A DNA stretch of 32,394 nucleotides from an uncultured Bacteroidales bacterium. GTDB lineage: Bacteria; Bacteroidota; Bacteroidia; Bacteroidales; Bacteroidaceae. The position numbers and the translations under genes were made by a program. The DNA lies in assembly GCA_902773055.1 (NCBI GenBank), contig CACYCZ010000119.1, positions 1-32,394 of the forward strand, in the 5' to 3' direction. The notes beneath the pieces are model-generated. The model searched no databases. It had not been told where the DNA came from and saw only the letters and a program-made list of their open reading frames with translations. Shown piece by piece: positions 23,892 through 32,285 of this stretch (the stretch's first letter is position 1; the number at the start of each line of letters is the position of its first letter).

Positions 23892-26243
23892 CTAAAAAAT
23901 AAACAGATAAACATGATATACCACAAACGCACATATCCATGCTATCAAGCATTGCCACAATACCAGCACTACGGCATAACGTCCTCCCATTTCATGACGG
24001 ACAGTCGCAATAGTTGCCACACAAGGGGTATACAGCAGGCAAAAGACCAGTAACGACATCACAACAGCCGATGACATGAAAGAAACAAATGAAACAGTTG
24101 TACCAAAAAGCACCGTTAAAGTAGACACAATCGTTTCCTTTGCCAAAAAACCAGATACAAGCGATGTCACGATACGCCAGTCGTCGAATCCCAAAGGCGA
24201 AAAAACAGGCGATATCCAACCCGCCAATAATGCCAGCATACTGTCTTTTGAATCTTCTACAATTTGACAACGGAAATCAAATGTCTGCAGAAACCACACC
24301 ACAATACTGGCAAGAAAAATAACAGTAAATGCCCTTTGTACGAATTCCTTTACCTTATCCCACATTAGACGTATGACACTTTTGAATCCCGGAATACGGT
24401 AGTTGGGCAATTCCATGACAAAGGGAACAGGTTGTCCCTTGAAAATAAAGCGTTTCACCAACAGAGCAAACATCACTCCGACAAACATACCCAGCATATA
24501 CAAGCATACCATTATTTTTGCCCCATGCTGAGGGAAAAACATGGCCGTAAAAAAGGCATAAACAGGCAGCTTTGCCGTGCAGCTCATAAAAGGTATCAGC
24601 ATGACCGTAAGCCGGCGGTCACGTTCAGAAGGCAGGGTACGGCATGCCATAATACTCGGAACACTACATCCAAAGCCCATCAGCATAGGAACTATCGAAC
24701 GACCGGAAAGTCCCAGACGACGCAGCGGTTTGTCCATGACAAAGGCAATACGCGCCATATACCCACTATCTTCCAATAAAGACAAAAACAAAAAGAGTAT
24801 CACTATTATCGGCACAAAACTAAGTACCGCCCCCAATCCAGAAAAAATACCGTCTACTATCAGAGAATGTACAGCCTTATCCGTATTCCATTCTGTAAGC
24901 AACTGGTCTGTCCATCCTACCAACATCCTTATTCCCTTTGACAGCCATAGCTGAAGGTTACCACCAACGACATCAAAGGTTATCCAAAAGATAAAAATCA
25001 TAATGGAAAGAAAAGCAGGAATAGCCGTCCATTTCCCTGTGAGAATCTTGTCCATCATGATGCTCCGTACATGTTCTTTACTATGTAAAGGTTTCTGGAC
25101 AGCTTTGCGGCAAACATCCATAATAAAAGAGAAGCGCATATCAGCTATTGCAGCAGAGGGATCCAGTCCTCGCTCTTCTTCCAGTTCCTTGACAATCAGC
25201 GATACTGTTTCCTCCTCACGATGATTCAACTGCAAGGCTTTTTTAATATGGATATCATCTTCTATCAATTTGCTCGCAGCAAATCTGATAGGAATGTCCG
25301 CACGCAAAGCATGATCCTCTATCAGATGCATCACACCATGAATGCTCCTGTGAAGCACGCCATTATGGTCTGTCGGTTTGCAGAAATCCTGTCGTGCAGG
25401 ACACTCATGATAACGGGCAATATGCTCGGCGTGTTCTATCAGTTCATCGGTACCTTCATTCTTTAAAGCAGATATGGGCACTACTGGTATCCCAAGCATG
25501 TTTTCCATGATATTAATGTACACTGTCCCACCGTTACTGCGCAATTCATCCATCATGTTCAAAGCAACCACAATGGGAATATTCAATTCCATCAGTTGCA
25601 TCGTCAGGTAAAGATTACGCTCTATATTCGTAGCATCTACAATATTGATAATCGCCGTGGGCTTCATATCAAGGATATATTCGCGCGTAACCATTTCCTC
25701 CCTGCTGTAAGGAGACAATGAGTAGATTCCAGGCAAATCAACAACCTCTATGTTAGGATGACCTTTTACATAACAACTTTTTGCGTCCACGGTCACACCT
25801 GGGTAATTACCCACATGCTGGTTCAAGCCTGTGAGCTGATTAAACAGAGTCGTCTTGCCGCTGTTCTGATTGCCGACCAAGGCTATTGCTATCTTTTGAT
25901 TTTTAGGTAATCCTTTCTGATGGCTGTCGTGATAAACCGGCGTTGATTCTCCCAGTCCGGGATGCTCAAACATCTCATAGGAATTTTTATCCAAATCTGT
26001 TGCCTCCGCTTCCTTTTCCTCATAGAGGCTTATTTCTATTCTTTCGGCATCGGCCCGACGCAGGGTCAGTTCATAACTATACAACAATATCTGGAGAGGA
26101 TCACCCATAGGTGCATACTTGACCATCGTTACTTTCACTCCTGGAATCAATCCCATATCCAGGAAATGCTGACGGAGAGATTGTTCTCCGTCAACCGCCA
26201 ATATTATGGCACTTTTGCCTATCTCGAGTTCCTGCAATGTCAT
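23892..26243 (-). CDS. feoB: Ferrous iron transporter, FeoA-FeoB fusion
   Basis: 783 aa from the ATG at 26243 (MTLQELEIGKSAIIL), which lies 30 bases after a strong promoter; the longer open frame to 26354 runs through that promoter. Residues 1-75 are a FeoA (SH3-like) domain. A linker of about 45 residues joins the FeoB G domain: G1 GNQNSGKTTLFN (124-135), G3 DLPGIYSL, G4 NMMD, G5-like SAL. Two Gate domains and about ten membrane helices follow (FSGLGAVLSFVPIIVILFLFLSLLEDSGYMARIAF, GFGCSVPSIMACRT). It imports Fe2+ across the inner membrane. The FeoA-FeoB fusion is common in Bacteroidetes. Confidence 0.97.
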   Translation of the reverse strand: MTLQELEIGKSAIILAVDGEQSLRQHFLDMGLIPGVKVTMVKYAPMGDPLQILLYSYELTLRRADAERIEISLYEEKEAEATDLDKNSYEMFEHPGLGESTPVYHDSHQKGLPKNQKIAIALVGNQNSGKTTLFNQLTGLNQHVGNYPGVTVDAKSCYVKGHPNIEVVDLPGIYSLSPYSREEMVTREYILDMKPTAIINIVDATNIERNLYLTMQLMELNIPIVVALNMMDELRSNGGTVYINIMENMLGIPVVPISALKNEGTDELIEHAEHIARYHECPARQDFCKPTDHNGVLHRSIHGVMHLIEDHALRADIPIRFAASKLIEDDIHIKKALQLNHREEETVSLIVKELEEERGLDPSAAIADMRFSFIMDVCRKAVQKPLHSKEHVRSIMMDKILTGKWTAIPAFLSIMIFIFWITFDVVGGNLQLWLSKGIRMLVGWTDQLLTEWNTDKAVHSLIVDGIFSGLGAVLSFVPIIVILFLFLSLLEDSGYMARIAFVMDKPLRRLGLSGRSIVPMLMGFGCSVPSIMACRTLPSERDRRLTVMLIPFMSCTAKLPVYAFFTAMFFPQHGAKIMVCLYMLGMFVGVMFALLVKRFIFKGQPVPFVMELPNYRIPGFKSVIRLMWDKVKEFVQRAFTVIFLASIVVWFLQTFDFRCQIVEDSKDSMLALLAGWISPVFSPLGFDDWRIVTSLVSGFLAKETIVSTLTVLFGTTVSFVSFMSSAVVMSLLVFCLLYTPCVATIATVRHEMGGRYAVVLVLWQCLIAWICAFVVYHVYLFIF

Positions 26244-26273
26244 AAAAACAGATTTTTCCCGCTTTTTGAGATG

Positions 26274-26281
26274 CAAAATTA
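26274..26281 (-). promoter_or_regulatory. Promoter of feoB
   Basis: Minus-strand TAATTTTG with TTG (plus-strand CAA 26302-26304) exactly 20 bases upstream; it decides the feoB start at 26243. No obvious Fur-type inverted repeat was found by eye. Confidence 0.75.
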
Positions 26282-26480
26282 AGACTATTTCAGCACTTGC
26301 ACAATACCCATAAATGTGGATTTTTAAATACATAACGCTTCCTGCCTTACGCAATACTATCTTCTCTACTGTTCCAAAAGGGCAGACAGCTATATTTGCA
26401 TCCGGACAGAGCAGCGCTCTTGCAATACATTATTTTGCAAAAATTAATCTCTTTTTATTGATTAAGTTAAAATAGATTGC

Positions 26481-26488
26481 TATCTTAG
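26481..26488 (+). promoter_or_regulatory. Putative -7 promoter element of manC
   Basis: TATCTTAG (one mismatch) with TTG at 26458-26460, 20 bases upstream; the ATG follows 26 bases later. Confidence 0.55.
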
Positions 26489-26514
26489 CAGGTGCGAATT
26501 ATATTCTTCAATTA

Positions 26515-27606
26515 ATGGAAAAACCATCAAACCATAATGACTTTTGTATCATCCTGTGCGGAGGAGTCGGAAACCGTCTGTGGCCCTACAGTCGCAACAG
26601 AAAACCCAAGCAGTTTCTGGATTTGCTCAATCTGGGCAAATCCATGCTACAACTTACCTTCGACAGAATTTCCCGTGTACTACCTAAAGAAAATATATTC
26701 ATTGTCACCCAACAGGAATATATCGGTATCATCCACGAACAGCTGCCATCTGTCACTTTAAATCATATCATTGCTGAACCGGTTTCACTGGGCACTGCTC
26801 CAGCCGTGGCGCTGGCAGGCGTATTTATCTATGAACTGAACCCTAAGGCAAACATCATTGTCACTCCTTCGGATCAGCTCATCCTCAACGAGGAAGATTT
26901 CAGAAATCAAATTATTGAAAGTCTCCATTTCGTAGAGAAATACGAGCGTTTCGTTGCCATTGGCGTCAAGCCTACCCAGCCGGAAACCTCCTACGGATAT
27001 ATACAGGCAGGAAATGACATTGTCAACAATTTTGCTAAAGTCAAGAGCTTTACTGAAAAACCCAACATAGATTTTGCCCGTCTGTTCTACGAGAGTGGGG
27101 AATTTTTCTGGAGCACGGGACTCTTTATATTCAACATCAGAAGCTTCATGAAAGTCTATGGGAGCAGTCATCCCAATGTTAAGTTGCTTTTGGAGCGCAT
27201 CGACTTTGGCCTGGATCACAAGGATGTCCTCCTTTTCATTGAAGAGCAGTATCCCCGAACGCTTTATCAGGCTGTAGACATGTTTATCCTGGAGCAATGT
27301 CCCGATGTTTATGTCAAGGTCTGCACGTTTGGGTGGGCTGATGTCGGCAACTGGAATAACCTGTACGATATTTCCCAAAAGGATGAAAATGGCAATGTCG
27401 CCCTTAACTCCATGACAGAGATGTATGACAGCCACCAAAACATTATCCGTATCCCTCAAGACAAGGTTGTGTTCGTCAAGGGGCTGGACAACTATCTTAT
27501 TGCTGAAAACGGCAATGTCTTGATAATATGCCCTAAAGACGATCCTGCCTTACATCGCAGGATTCTTACCGATGCCAAGATGAAATACGGGGACAAAATG
27601 AGTTGA
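26515..27606 (+). CDS. manC: Mannose-1-phosphate guanylyltransferase
   Basis: 363 aa. It makes GDP-mannose from GTP and mannose-1-phosphate, the precursor of GDP-fucose and of mannose in capsule, O-antigen and glycoproteins. The nucleotidyltransferase motif CIILCGGVGNRLWPYSRNRKPKQFLDL (11-37), then EPVSLGTAPAVALA, VTPSDQLI and FTEKPN, and the late WADVGNWNNLYDI are all present. It is the short form without the C-terminal phosphomannose isomerase domain. It stands alone, with no glycosyltransferase cluster here. Its TGA abuts the stop of the convergent O-methyltransferase with no base between. Confidence 0.93.
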   Translation: MEKPSNHNDFCIILCGGVGNRLWPYSRNRKPKQFLDLLNLGKSMLQLTFDRISRVLPKENIFIVTQQEYIGIIHEQLPSVTLNHIIAEPVSLGTAPAVALAGVFIYELNPKANIIVTPSDQLILNEEDFRNQIIESLHFVEKYERFVAIGVKPTQPETSYGYIQAGNDIVNNFAKVKSFTEKPNIDFARLFYESGEFFWSTGLFIFNIRSFMKVYGSSHPNVKLLLERIDFGLDHKDVLLFIEEQYPRTLYQAVDMFILEQCPDVYVKVCTFGWADVGNWNNLYDISQKDENGNVALNSMTEMYDSHQNIIRIPQDKVVFVKGLDNYLIAENGNVLIICPKDDPALHRRILTDAKMKYGDKMS

Positions 27607-28287
27607 TTATATTTTTCTGATGAGTGTCAGACCATCACGCAAGGGAAGTATGACTTTCTCCACCCTGTCGTCTTGAGCAACCAGATCGTTGAACTGTTTG
27701 ATTCCTTTTGTCTGAGAATCCTGTTCATAACGGGGGTCTGTTACATGTCCGTCCCACAGCGTATTGTCGGCTATAATCAGGCCGCCGGGAAGAAGCCATT
27801 TCAATGCCAGTTCATAATAGGCTGCATACTGCCGCTTGTTTCCATCAATGAATACCATGTCAAACATTTCCTCACTGTCCTTCGGAGAGTGAGCCATGCA
27901 AACCAACACGTCGCCTATACGGAAATCCACCTTGTCAGCCCACGGAGAGCCTTCTATGCGCGGTCTCGTAAAATCTTCCATTTCATCGTTTACCTCGTAG
28001 GTAACTATCCTGCTCTCTTCCTTCAGTCCTGATGCCATAGCCAGACAGGAATACCCCGTATATGTTCCAATCTCCAATATGCGCCTTGGATTAAGCAGTT
28101 CCACCAGCAGACGGAGGAATATTCCCTGCTGATGACCCGATATCATGTGTCCGTGGACAAGATATAGATTACTGTCCCTATATATTTTATGAAGATAGGG
28201 ATGTTCTTTCTCTATATGCTGACATATGTATTCGTCCAGTTGGTCGGAAGCCTTCACGAAAATATGTTTTTTATTTTCTGCCGGCAA
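27607..28287 (-). CDS. Class I SAM-dependent O-methyltransferase
   Basis: 226 aa, a small cation-dependent O-methyltransferase of the catechol/caffeoyl-CoA type. The SAM-binding motif RRILEIGTYTGYSCLAMASGL (69-89) is followed by VTYEVNDEM, the metal-binding FIDGNKRQYAAYYELAL, and IIADNTLWDGHV, all expected in the family. Its physiological substrate in Bacteroidetes is not clear. Its start overlaps the aroQ end by 17 bases, so it is translated from the aroQ transcript. Confidence 0.92.
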   Translation of the reverse strand: MPAENKKHIFVKASDQLDEYICQHIEKEHPYLHKIYRDSNLYLVHGHMISGHQQGIFLRLLVELLNPRRILEIGTYTGYSCLAMASGLKEESRIVTYEVNDEMEDFTRPRIEGSPWADKVDFRIGDVLVCMAHSPKDSEEMFDMVFIDGNKRQYAAYYELALKWLLPGGLIIADNTLWDGHVTDPRYEQDSQTKGIKQFNDLVAQDDRVEKVILPLRDGLTLIRKI

Positions 28288-28699
28288 TCAGGGCCTCAAG
28301 TGCCAGACGGTATGAATCCATGCCGAAACCGCATATCACGCCTTTGCACACTGGCGACAGGTAGGAGTGATGACGAAATTCCTCTCGCTGAAACACATTG
28401 GAGATATGTACTTCCACTACAGGGGCTTTCAGCGACCTGACAGCATCCTGCAGAGCTACAGAGGTATGGGTATATGCTCCTCCATTCAGGATAATGCCGT
28501 CACAGGAAAAACCTACCTCCTGCAATTTGTCAATCAAGAAACCTTCTACGTTACTTTGGAAATAACCTATCTCTACATTGGGATAAGACTTGCGCAATTC
28601 CTCAAGAAAGGACTCAAAGGAACTGTTGCCGTATATTTCGGGTTCACGCATACCCAGAAGGTTGAGATTGGGGCCATTGATGATCTGTACTTTCAGCAT
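28271..28699 (-). CDS. aroQ: 3-dehydroquinate dehydratase, type II
   Basis: 142 aa, the usual dodecameric type II length. It converts 3-dehydroquinate to 3-dehydroshikimate in the shikimate pathway. The start is the ATG at 28699 (MLKVQIINGPNLNLLGMREPEIYG), which has the N-terminal strand and the active-site Tyr; the longer open frame to 28801 would lie over the promoter. Further marks are FQSNVEGFLIDKLQE, LNGGAYTHTSVALQDAV and the catalytic His in EVHISNVFQREEFRHHSYLSP. It is followed by an overlapping O-methyltransferase gene and is divergent from xerD. Confidence 0.96.
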   Translation of the reverse strand: MLKVQIINGPNLNLLGMREPEIYGNSSFESFLEELRKSYPNVEIGYFQSNVEGFLIDKLQEVGFSCDGIILNGGAYTHTSVALQDAVRSLKAPVVEVHISNVFQREEFRHHSYLSPVCKGVICGFGMDSYRLALEALIAGRK

Positions 28700-28716
28700 A
28701 ATTTGATTATTTTTAG

Positions 28717-28740
28717 TATTTTTGCAACAGAGCAAAGTTA
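28717..28740. promoter_or_regulatory. Overlapping divergent promoters for xerD and aroQ
   Basis: Plus strand TATTTTTG at 28717-28724 (34 bases before the xerD start) and minus strand TAACTTTG at 28733-28740 (34 bases before the aroQ start) lie 8 bases apart, so the two polymerases would compete for the same 60-base gap. No clear -33 for xerD. Confidence 0.55.
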
Positions 28741-28757
28741 TATAATTTATTTCTTCC

Positions 28758-29726
28758 GTGAACGAAAAAAAGGAAAAGATTCTTTCTGAATCGCCTGACA
28801 AAAAGTTAAATTCGCTATCATTAAGCGAACTGGAAAGCCTGAAACAAAACTACTTTTCCTACCTGAAACTGGAAAAATCCTATTCCTCAAATACTATTGA
28901 TGCTTATCGCAGGGACCTGAACCGTCTTTTCACTTTCTGCCTGAACAACGACACCATGCCCCAGGACCTGATTCCGCCCCAGCTCCATGCCTATTCTGAG
29001 TCGCTCCACGGGCTTGTGGACTCCAGGTCTCAGGCACGCATTCTCAGTGGCATGCGCTCTTTCTTCAAGTTCATGCTGCTTGAAAAGATGATTGACACCA
29101 ATCCGGCATCCTATATCGACAGCCCTAAGATTGGTGTCCATCTTCCCGACGTGCTTACGGTGGAGGAGATTGACCGGATGGAGTCGTGCATCGATCTCAG
29201 CAAGAAGGAAGGCCACAGAAATCTGGCAATCATTGAGGTGCTCTACGGCTGCGGCCTCCGGGTCAGCGAGCTGTGCAATCTTAAACTCTCCGACCTGTAT
29301 CTTGAGGAAGGGTTCATCAAGGTATTTGGAAAAGGCAGCAAGGAACGTCTTGTCCCCATCTCCCCACGCGCCGTTGAATGCCTGAATCACTATTTCATTG
29401 ACCGCAACACCTGGGCGATACTCCCTGATTATACCGACTATGTGTTCATCACCGTCAGGCGCCATCCCAAAAACATCGGACGCATCATGGTTTTCCATCT
29501 CATCAAGGAACTGGCCGACAAGGCCGGCCTGCAAAAGGACGTCAGCCCTCATACTCTGCGCCACTCCTTTGCCACCCATCTGCTGGCCGGCGGTGCCAGT
29601 CTGCGAGCCATACAGGCCATGCTGGGACACGAGAGCATTGAAACAACTGAAATCTACACCCACATTGACAAGCACCGCCTGCGCGAAGAAATTCTGATGC
29701 ACCATCCGAGAAACATCAAAAAATGA
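28758..29726 (+). CDS. xerD: Tyrosine recombinase XerD
   Basis: 322 aa with a GTG start (28758-28760); no ATG occurs before the core domain. It resolves chromosome dimers at dif together with a partner recombinase. A SAM-like N-terminal domain (about 28-115, YFSYLKLEKSYSSNTIDAYRRDLNRL) precedes the catalytic domain, which has R168 (GCGLRVSEL), K192 (FGKGSKERLVP), H265 and R268 (HTLRHSFATHLL), H291 (LGHESIETTEIY) and nucleophile Y300. The short linker, full length and housekeeping neighbours argue for a chromosomal Xer rather than an integrase. A partner gene is not in the window. Confidence 0.94.
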   Translation: MNEKKEKILSESPDKKLNSLSLSELESLKQNYFSYLKLEKSYSSNTIDAYRRDLNRLFTFCLNNDTMPQDLIPPQLHAYSESLHGLVDSRSQARILSGMRSFFKFMLLEKMIDTNPASYIDSPKIGVHLPDVLTVEEIDRMESCIDLSKKEGHRNLAIIEVLYGCGLRVSELCNLKLSDLYLEEGFIKVFGKGSKERLVPISPRAVECLNHYFIDRNTWAILPDYTDYVFITVRRHPKNIGRIMVFHLIKELADKAGLQKDVSPHTLRHSFATHLLAGGASLRAIQAMLGHESIETTEIYTHIDKHRLREEILMHHPRNIKK

Positions 29727-29746
29727 CATAGAACATCTCCCAGCTC

Positions 29747-29814
29747 CCTATAACTGCGGCGCTGCAACAAGGAGCCCTCAAGGCCGCCTCTTGTTGCAGC
29801 GCCGCAGTTATAGG
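29747..29814. repeat. Perfect 25-bp inverted repeat between convergent genes
   Basis: 29747-29771 and 29790-29814 are exact reverse complements, GC-rich in the middle (CTGCGGCGCTGCAAC), with an 18-base loop. It lies between the xerD stop and the histidine phosphatase stop. Neither side has a T-tract, so it is not a canonical terminator, although so strong a hairpin could still stop or stabilise both transcripts. Confidence 0.9.
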
Positions 29815-29852
29815 ATATTAGGAAGAATACAACCGTTATCCTCCTGCCTGTC

Positions 29853-31187
29853 CTATGTATTTATTTCCTTATCGTCGGGTGTGGCAGGCTTGTCGGGATT
29901 GACGTATTCAATAGGACTGACCTTCTCCATAAGGTTCATGTAATAATCCTTAACGTCTGACCAACGATAGTAGGGCCACATGTCTGTCTTCACCGGAACA
30001 TGTTTCTCTTTCTCCTGCAGCAGGAATTTCACCAGGATATCACCTCCTTTTTTGTTTTTGTAGAAAATCATCTGTACATTCGCTGCCATCGGCACTATAT
30101 CGGCGGCTACAAAATATTTGTACGACTCTTCCCAGTCCTCTTCACGCGGAGAAAATTCCGCACACCCGTCCATACCCAGCACATAGGCCAGAGGCATGAC
30201 AAAGGTATCATGGCCGAAGCGCAGCGTAGCCCCGTCTCTGCCCTGGCGGATAGCCTCGTCAGCCAGTGAAATCATATTTTTCAGCGTTGCATAGGCACGC
30301 TTGTAGAACGGCGGCTCACCGGGGATGACATAGGTCCTCTCCATCCAGTTAATGTTGAACATCTTGAAATAGGTAAACAGTTCGTCATCCGTAAACACGT
30401 TAAAGTCCAGTCCTACTTCAGGCAGACTGTACATGCTCTTATATATCTCGTGGAAACTGTGGGCCACGAGATAATGTTTCTTCTTGTTATCAGTAACAAA
30501 TTTCGGATTCTTGAATATCCTGTCCGATATGTTCACCGTGTGCTTCAGGGAGTCTTCCATTCTCTCGGCACGGCGCTTCACGGCCTTGCTTCCCGATTCG
30601 TAGCCAATGGAGTCATGGCCGGGCCTGACGAAATAAGAATACTCCTTACCGCTGTATTCGGAAATCTGCAGCTTGGGGTTCATGCGCCTCAACTCTGCAC
30701 AGAAATGCTCCATGCTCTGGCGCGACCTGTCCACATAGGAGGCATATGCCGTCACGATATTGTCTTTCCTGAAAACCTGCGGATACTTTTTATACATGCG
30801 TCTGGCCGTCTGTTCATGCTGCATGCCGCCAAGAAGCGACAGTTCACCGCCCTTACCCTTGGCATGGGCATAACCTTTGCGCACACGTTCCAGCATAGTC
30901 TTTCCCAAATCTGTGAGCTGACCTTCCTTCTCAGCTTTTTCCATTAAGGGAATCAGATAGTGATAGGCTGAATTGGATATCAGGTGACGTGAACCGTGGC
31001 GGGCATAATGACTGATGTAAAACGGCTTATACCCTTTAGGAGCAGGCGTCTGTTTCATGCTGGGCTTACCATAGGGAGCATAGTTGGCCAGCATCCTGAT
31101 TTTATCCTTCTGCAAATCTTCACGTGTTGTCTGGGCATACACCATCGGCGCCACAAGCAACAATATCAAAAAACAAATCTTTTTCAT
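29853..31187 (-). CDS. Secreted histidine-type phosphatase (acid phosphatase/MINPP-like)
   Basis: 444 aa from the ATG at 31187, which starts a signal peptide (MKKICFLILLLVAPMVYAQ); an ATG four codons earlier is less apt. The phosphohistidine motif HYARHGSRH (RHGSR 63-67) and the late FGHDT (His-Asp proton-donor pair) mark branch 2 of the histidine phosphatase superfamily, which includes phytases and multiple inositol-polyphosphate phosphatases. It probably releases phosphate from organic esters in the periplasm or at the surface; phytate is one candidate. A -7 box is at 31210-31217. Confidence 0.9.
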   Translation of the reverse strand: MKKICFLILLLVAPMVYAQTTREDLQKDKIRMLANYAPYGKPSMKQTPAPKGYKPFYISHYARHGSRHLISNSAYHYLIPLMEKAEKEGQLTDLGKTMLERVRKGYAHAKGKGGELSLLGGMQHEQTARRMYKKYPQVFRKDNIVTAYASYVDRSRQSMEHFCAELRRMNPKLQISEYSGKEYSYFVRPGHDSIGYESGSKAVKRRAERMEDSLKHTVNISDRIFKNPKFVTDNKKKHYLVAHSFHEIYKSMYSLPEVGLDFNVFTDDELFTYFKMFNINWMERTYVIPGEPPFYKRAYATLKNMISLADEAIRQGRDGATLRFGHDTFVMPLAYVLGMDGCAEFSPREEDWEESYKYFVAADIVPMAANVQMIFYKNKKGGDILVKFLLQEKEKHVPVKTDMWPYYRWSDVKDYYMNLMEKVSPIEYVNPDKPATPDDKEINT

Positions 31188-31209
31188 TTCAACAACCATG
31201 ATTAGATTG

Positions 31210-31217
31210 CAAAAGTA
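31210..31217 (-). promoter_or_regulatory. Putative -7 promoter element of the histidine phosphatase
   Basis: Minus-strand TACTTTTG, 22 bases before the ATG at 31187; no clear TTG upstream. Confidence 0.5.
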
Positions 31218-31409
31218 ACACTTCTTTCCTATCCGTTACCTCCGTCATGAACTAAAAATAACTAAAAAATGTAAATACCTATCATCCCCCAAATGTTCTC
31301 CAAAAAGTTCTGACACACCGAGAGGAAACATCATCCTTTTGCAGCCCCGCAGGCCGTAACCATTTCTATGAACAGGGGGCAGAATGCAACAGTATGGCGT
31401 AGGGAACAC

Positions 31410-31545
31410 GTATTTTCCCCCAGAAATTTTATATTCTCCGTTGCTGAACGTACGTTCACCGATGCGAAACATACGTTCACCAGTGCAAAACATACGTTCA
31501 CCGACGCTGAACATAAATTCCCCCGAGGATAAAGACCTTTTCTAT
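31410..31545. repeat. 21-bp quasi-palindromic repeat array, copy 3, with flanks
   Basis: Four 21-bp units at about 31431-31522. Bases 31442-31470 are identical to 13673-13701 on the same strand, and 31454-31479 are the reverse complement of 21007-21032. The flanks also resemble copy 1: a TTTTCCCCC word to the left, and ATAAATTCC followed by AGGATAAAGACCTTT to the right. It lies in the 514-base divergent gap between the histidine phosphatase and the 186-aa secreted protein. Apart from the two promoters I see nothing else in that gap. Confidence 0.83.
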
Positions 31546-31646
31546 CGGCATCATTCCAATCTTTTATCCGCATGGGGGGAACACGTCTGCCTCCTGCTGT
31601 TTGCCTCAAAAAAATAAAAAGATTGATGATTAAGAAAATAATTTTA

Positions 31647-31654
31647 TATCTTTG
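31647..31654 (+). promoter_or_regulatory. Promoter of the 186-aa secreted protein
   Basis: TATCTTTG with TTG at 31623-31625, 21 bases upstream; the leader to the ATG is 47 bases, AT-rich. Confidence 0.7.
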
Positions 31655-31701
31655 CGACACGAGAAATTAAATATTAAAATAAATTTTCAAATTACATTAC
31701 A

Positions 31702-32262
31702 ATGAAACAAATCAAACAAATCGCTTTTATGATTATTACCATATTTATGGTAATGGGTGCAGCCAAGACAAGCGCACAGACAATGATGAATCTGGAAGAC
31801 ATTGAGTATTATCTGGACAGTTTTCAGACGAACCACACTGTTTATTATAGTCAAGAACTGCAAGGAAGCTATGATGGTGAAAGGGGAACGTGGATAGCCC
31901 AGATAAATCACTCAACCCTGCCCCAACTGGAGCTGACAGTACCTGAAATAGATAATAATGGCTATGAAACTATATATGATTACGAATCAGGTTCTCCTTT
32001 ATACGGATTTCTGATTTTTGTCTATGACCAAAATAATGACCACTGTTATGTGTACGACCATGGAATATTCTTTCCGTTTCTCGGCACAAGCCTTGAATAT
32101 GATGGTACGGGTATCATGCAGTATACCGGCGGCACTGAGCCGAATGAAGAAGAGGACCCGGACTATTATTATATCCCAGATGCATACTTTCAATGCGGCG
32201 ACATTTTTGATTTAACAATGAGTTCGGGGTTCACCACTATCAGGCTTGTCATCTATGAATAG
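31702..32262 (+). CDS. Hypothetical secreted protein, 186 aa
   Basis: I do not recognise a family. A signal peptide (MKQIKQIAFMIITIFMVMGAAKTSAQ) is followed by an acidic, Tyr-rich mature part of about 160 residues: NLEDIEYYLDSFQTNHTVYYSQELQGSYD, PLYGFLIFVYDQNNDHCYVYDHG and a Glu/Asp stretch EPNEEEDPDYYY. Alternating hydrophobic strands suggest an all-beta domain. Cysteines are few (two in the mature part). The next gene starts 23 bases after its stop and also encodes an exported protein, so the two are probably one transcript. Confidence 0.75.
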   Translation: MKQIKQIAFMIITIFMVMGAAKTSAQTMMNLEDIEYYLDSFQTNHTVYYSQELQGSYDGERGTWIAQINHSTLPQLELTVPEIDNNGYETIYDYESGSPLYGFLIFVYDQNNDHCYVYDHGIFFPFLGTSLEYDGTGIMQYTGGTEPNEEEDPDYYYIPDAYFQCGDIFDLTMSSGFTTIRLVIYE

Positions 32263-32285
32263 CAGAAAATAAACATATCAAAGCT

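Noticed and set aside
28758..29726. Phage or island integrase
   Set aside because: The tyrosine recombinase has Xer-type length and motifs, lies beside aroQ, and there is no attachment-site duplication or cargo.
31245..31660. Open frames through repeat copy 3, including MFSVGERMFCTGER heptads
   Set aside because: Same cause as copy 1; the reading follows the repeat and ends in unrelated sequence.
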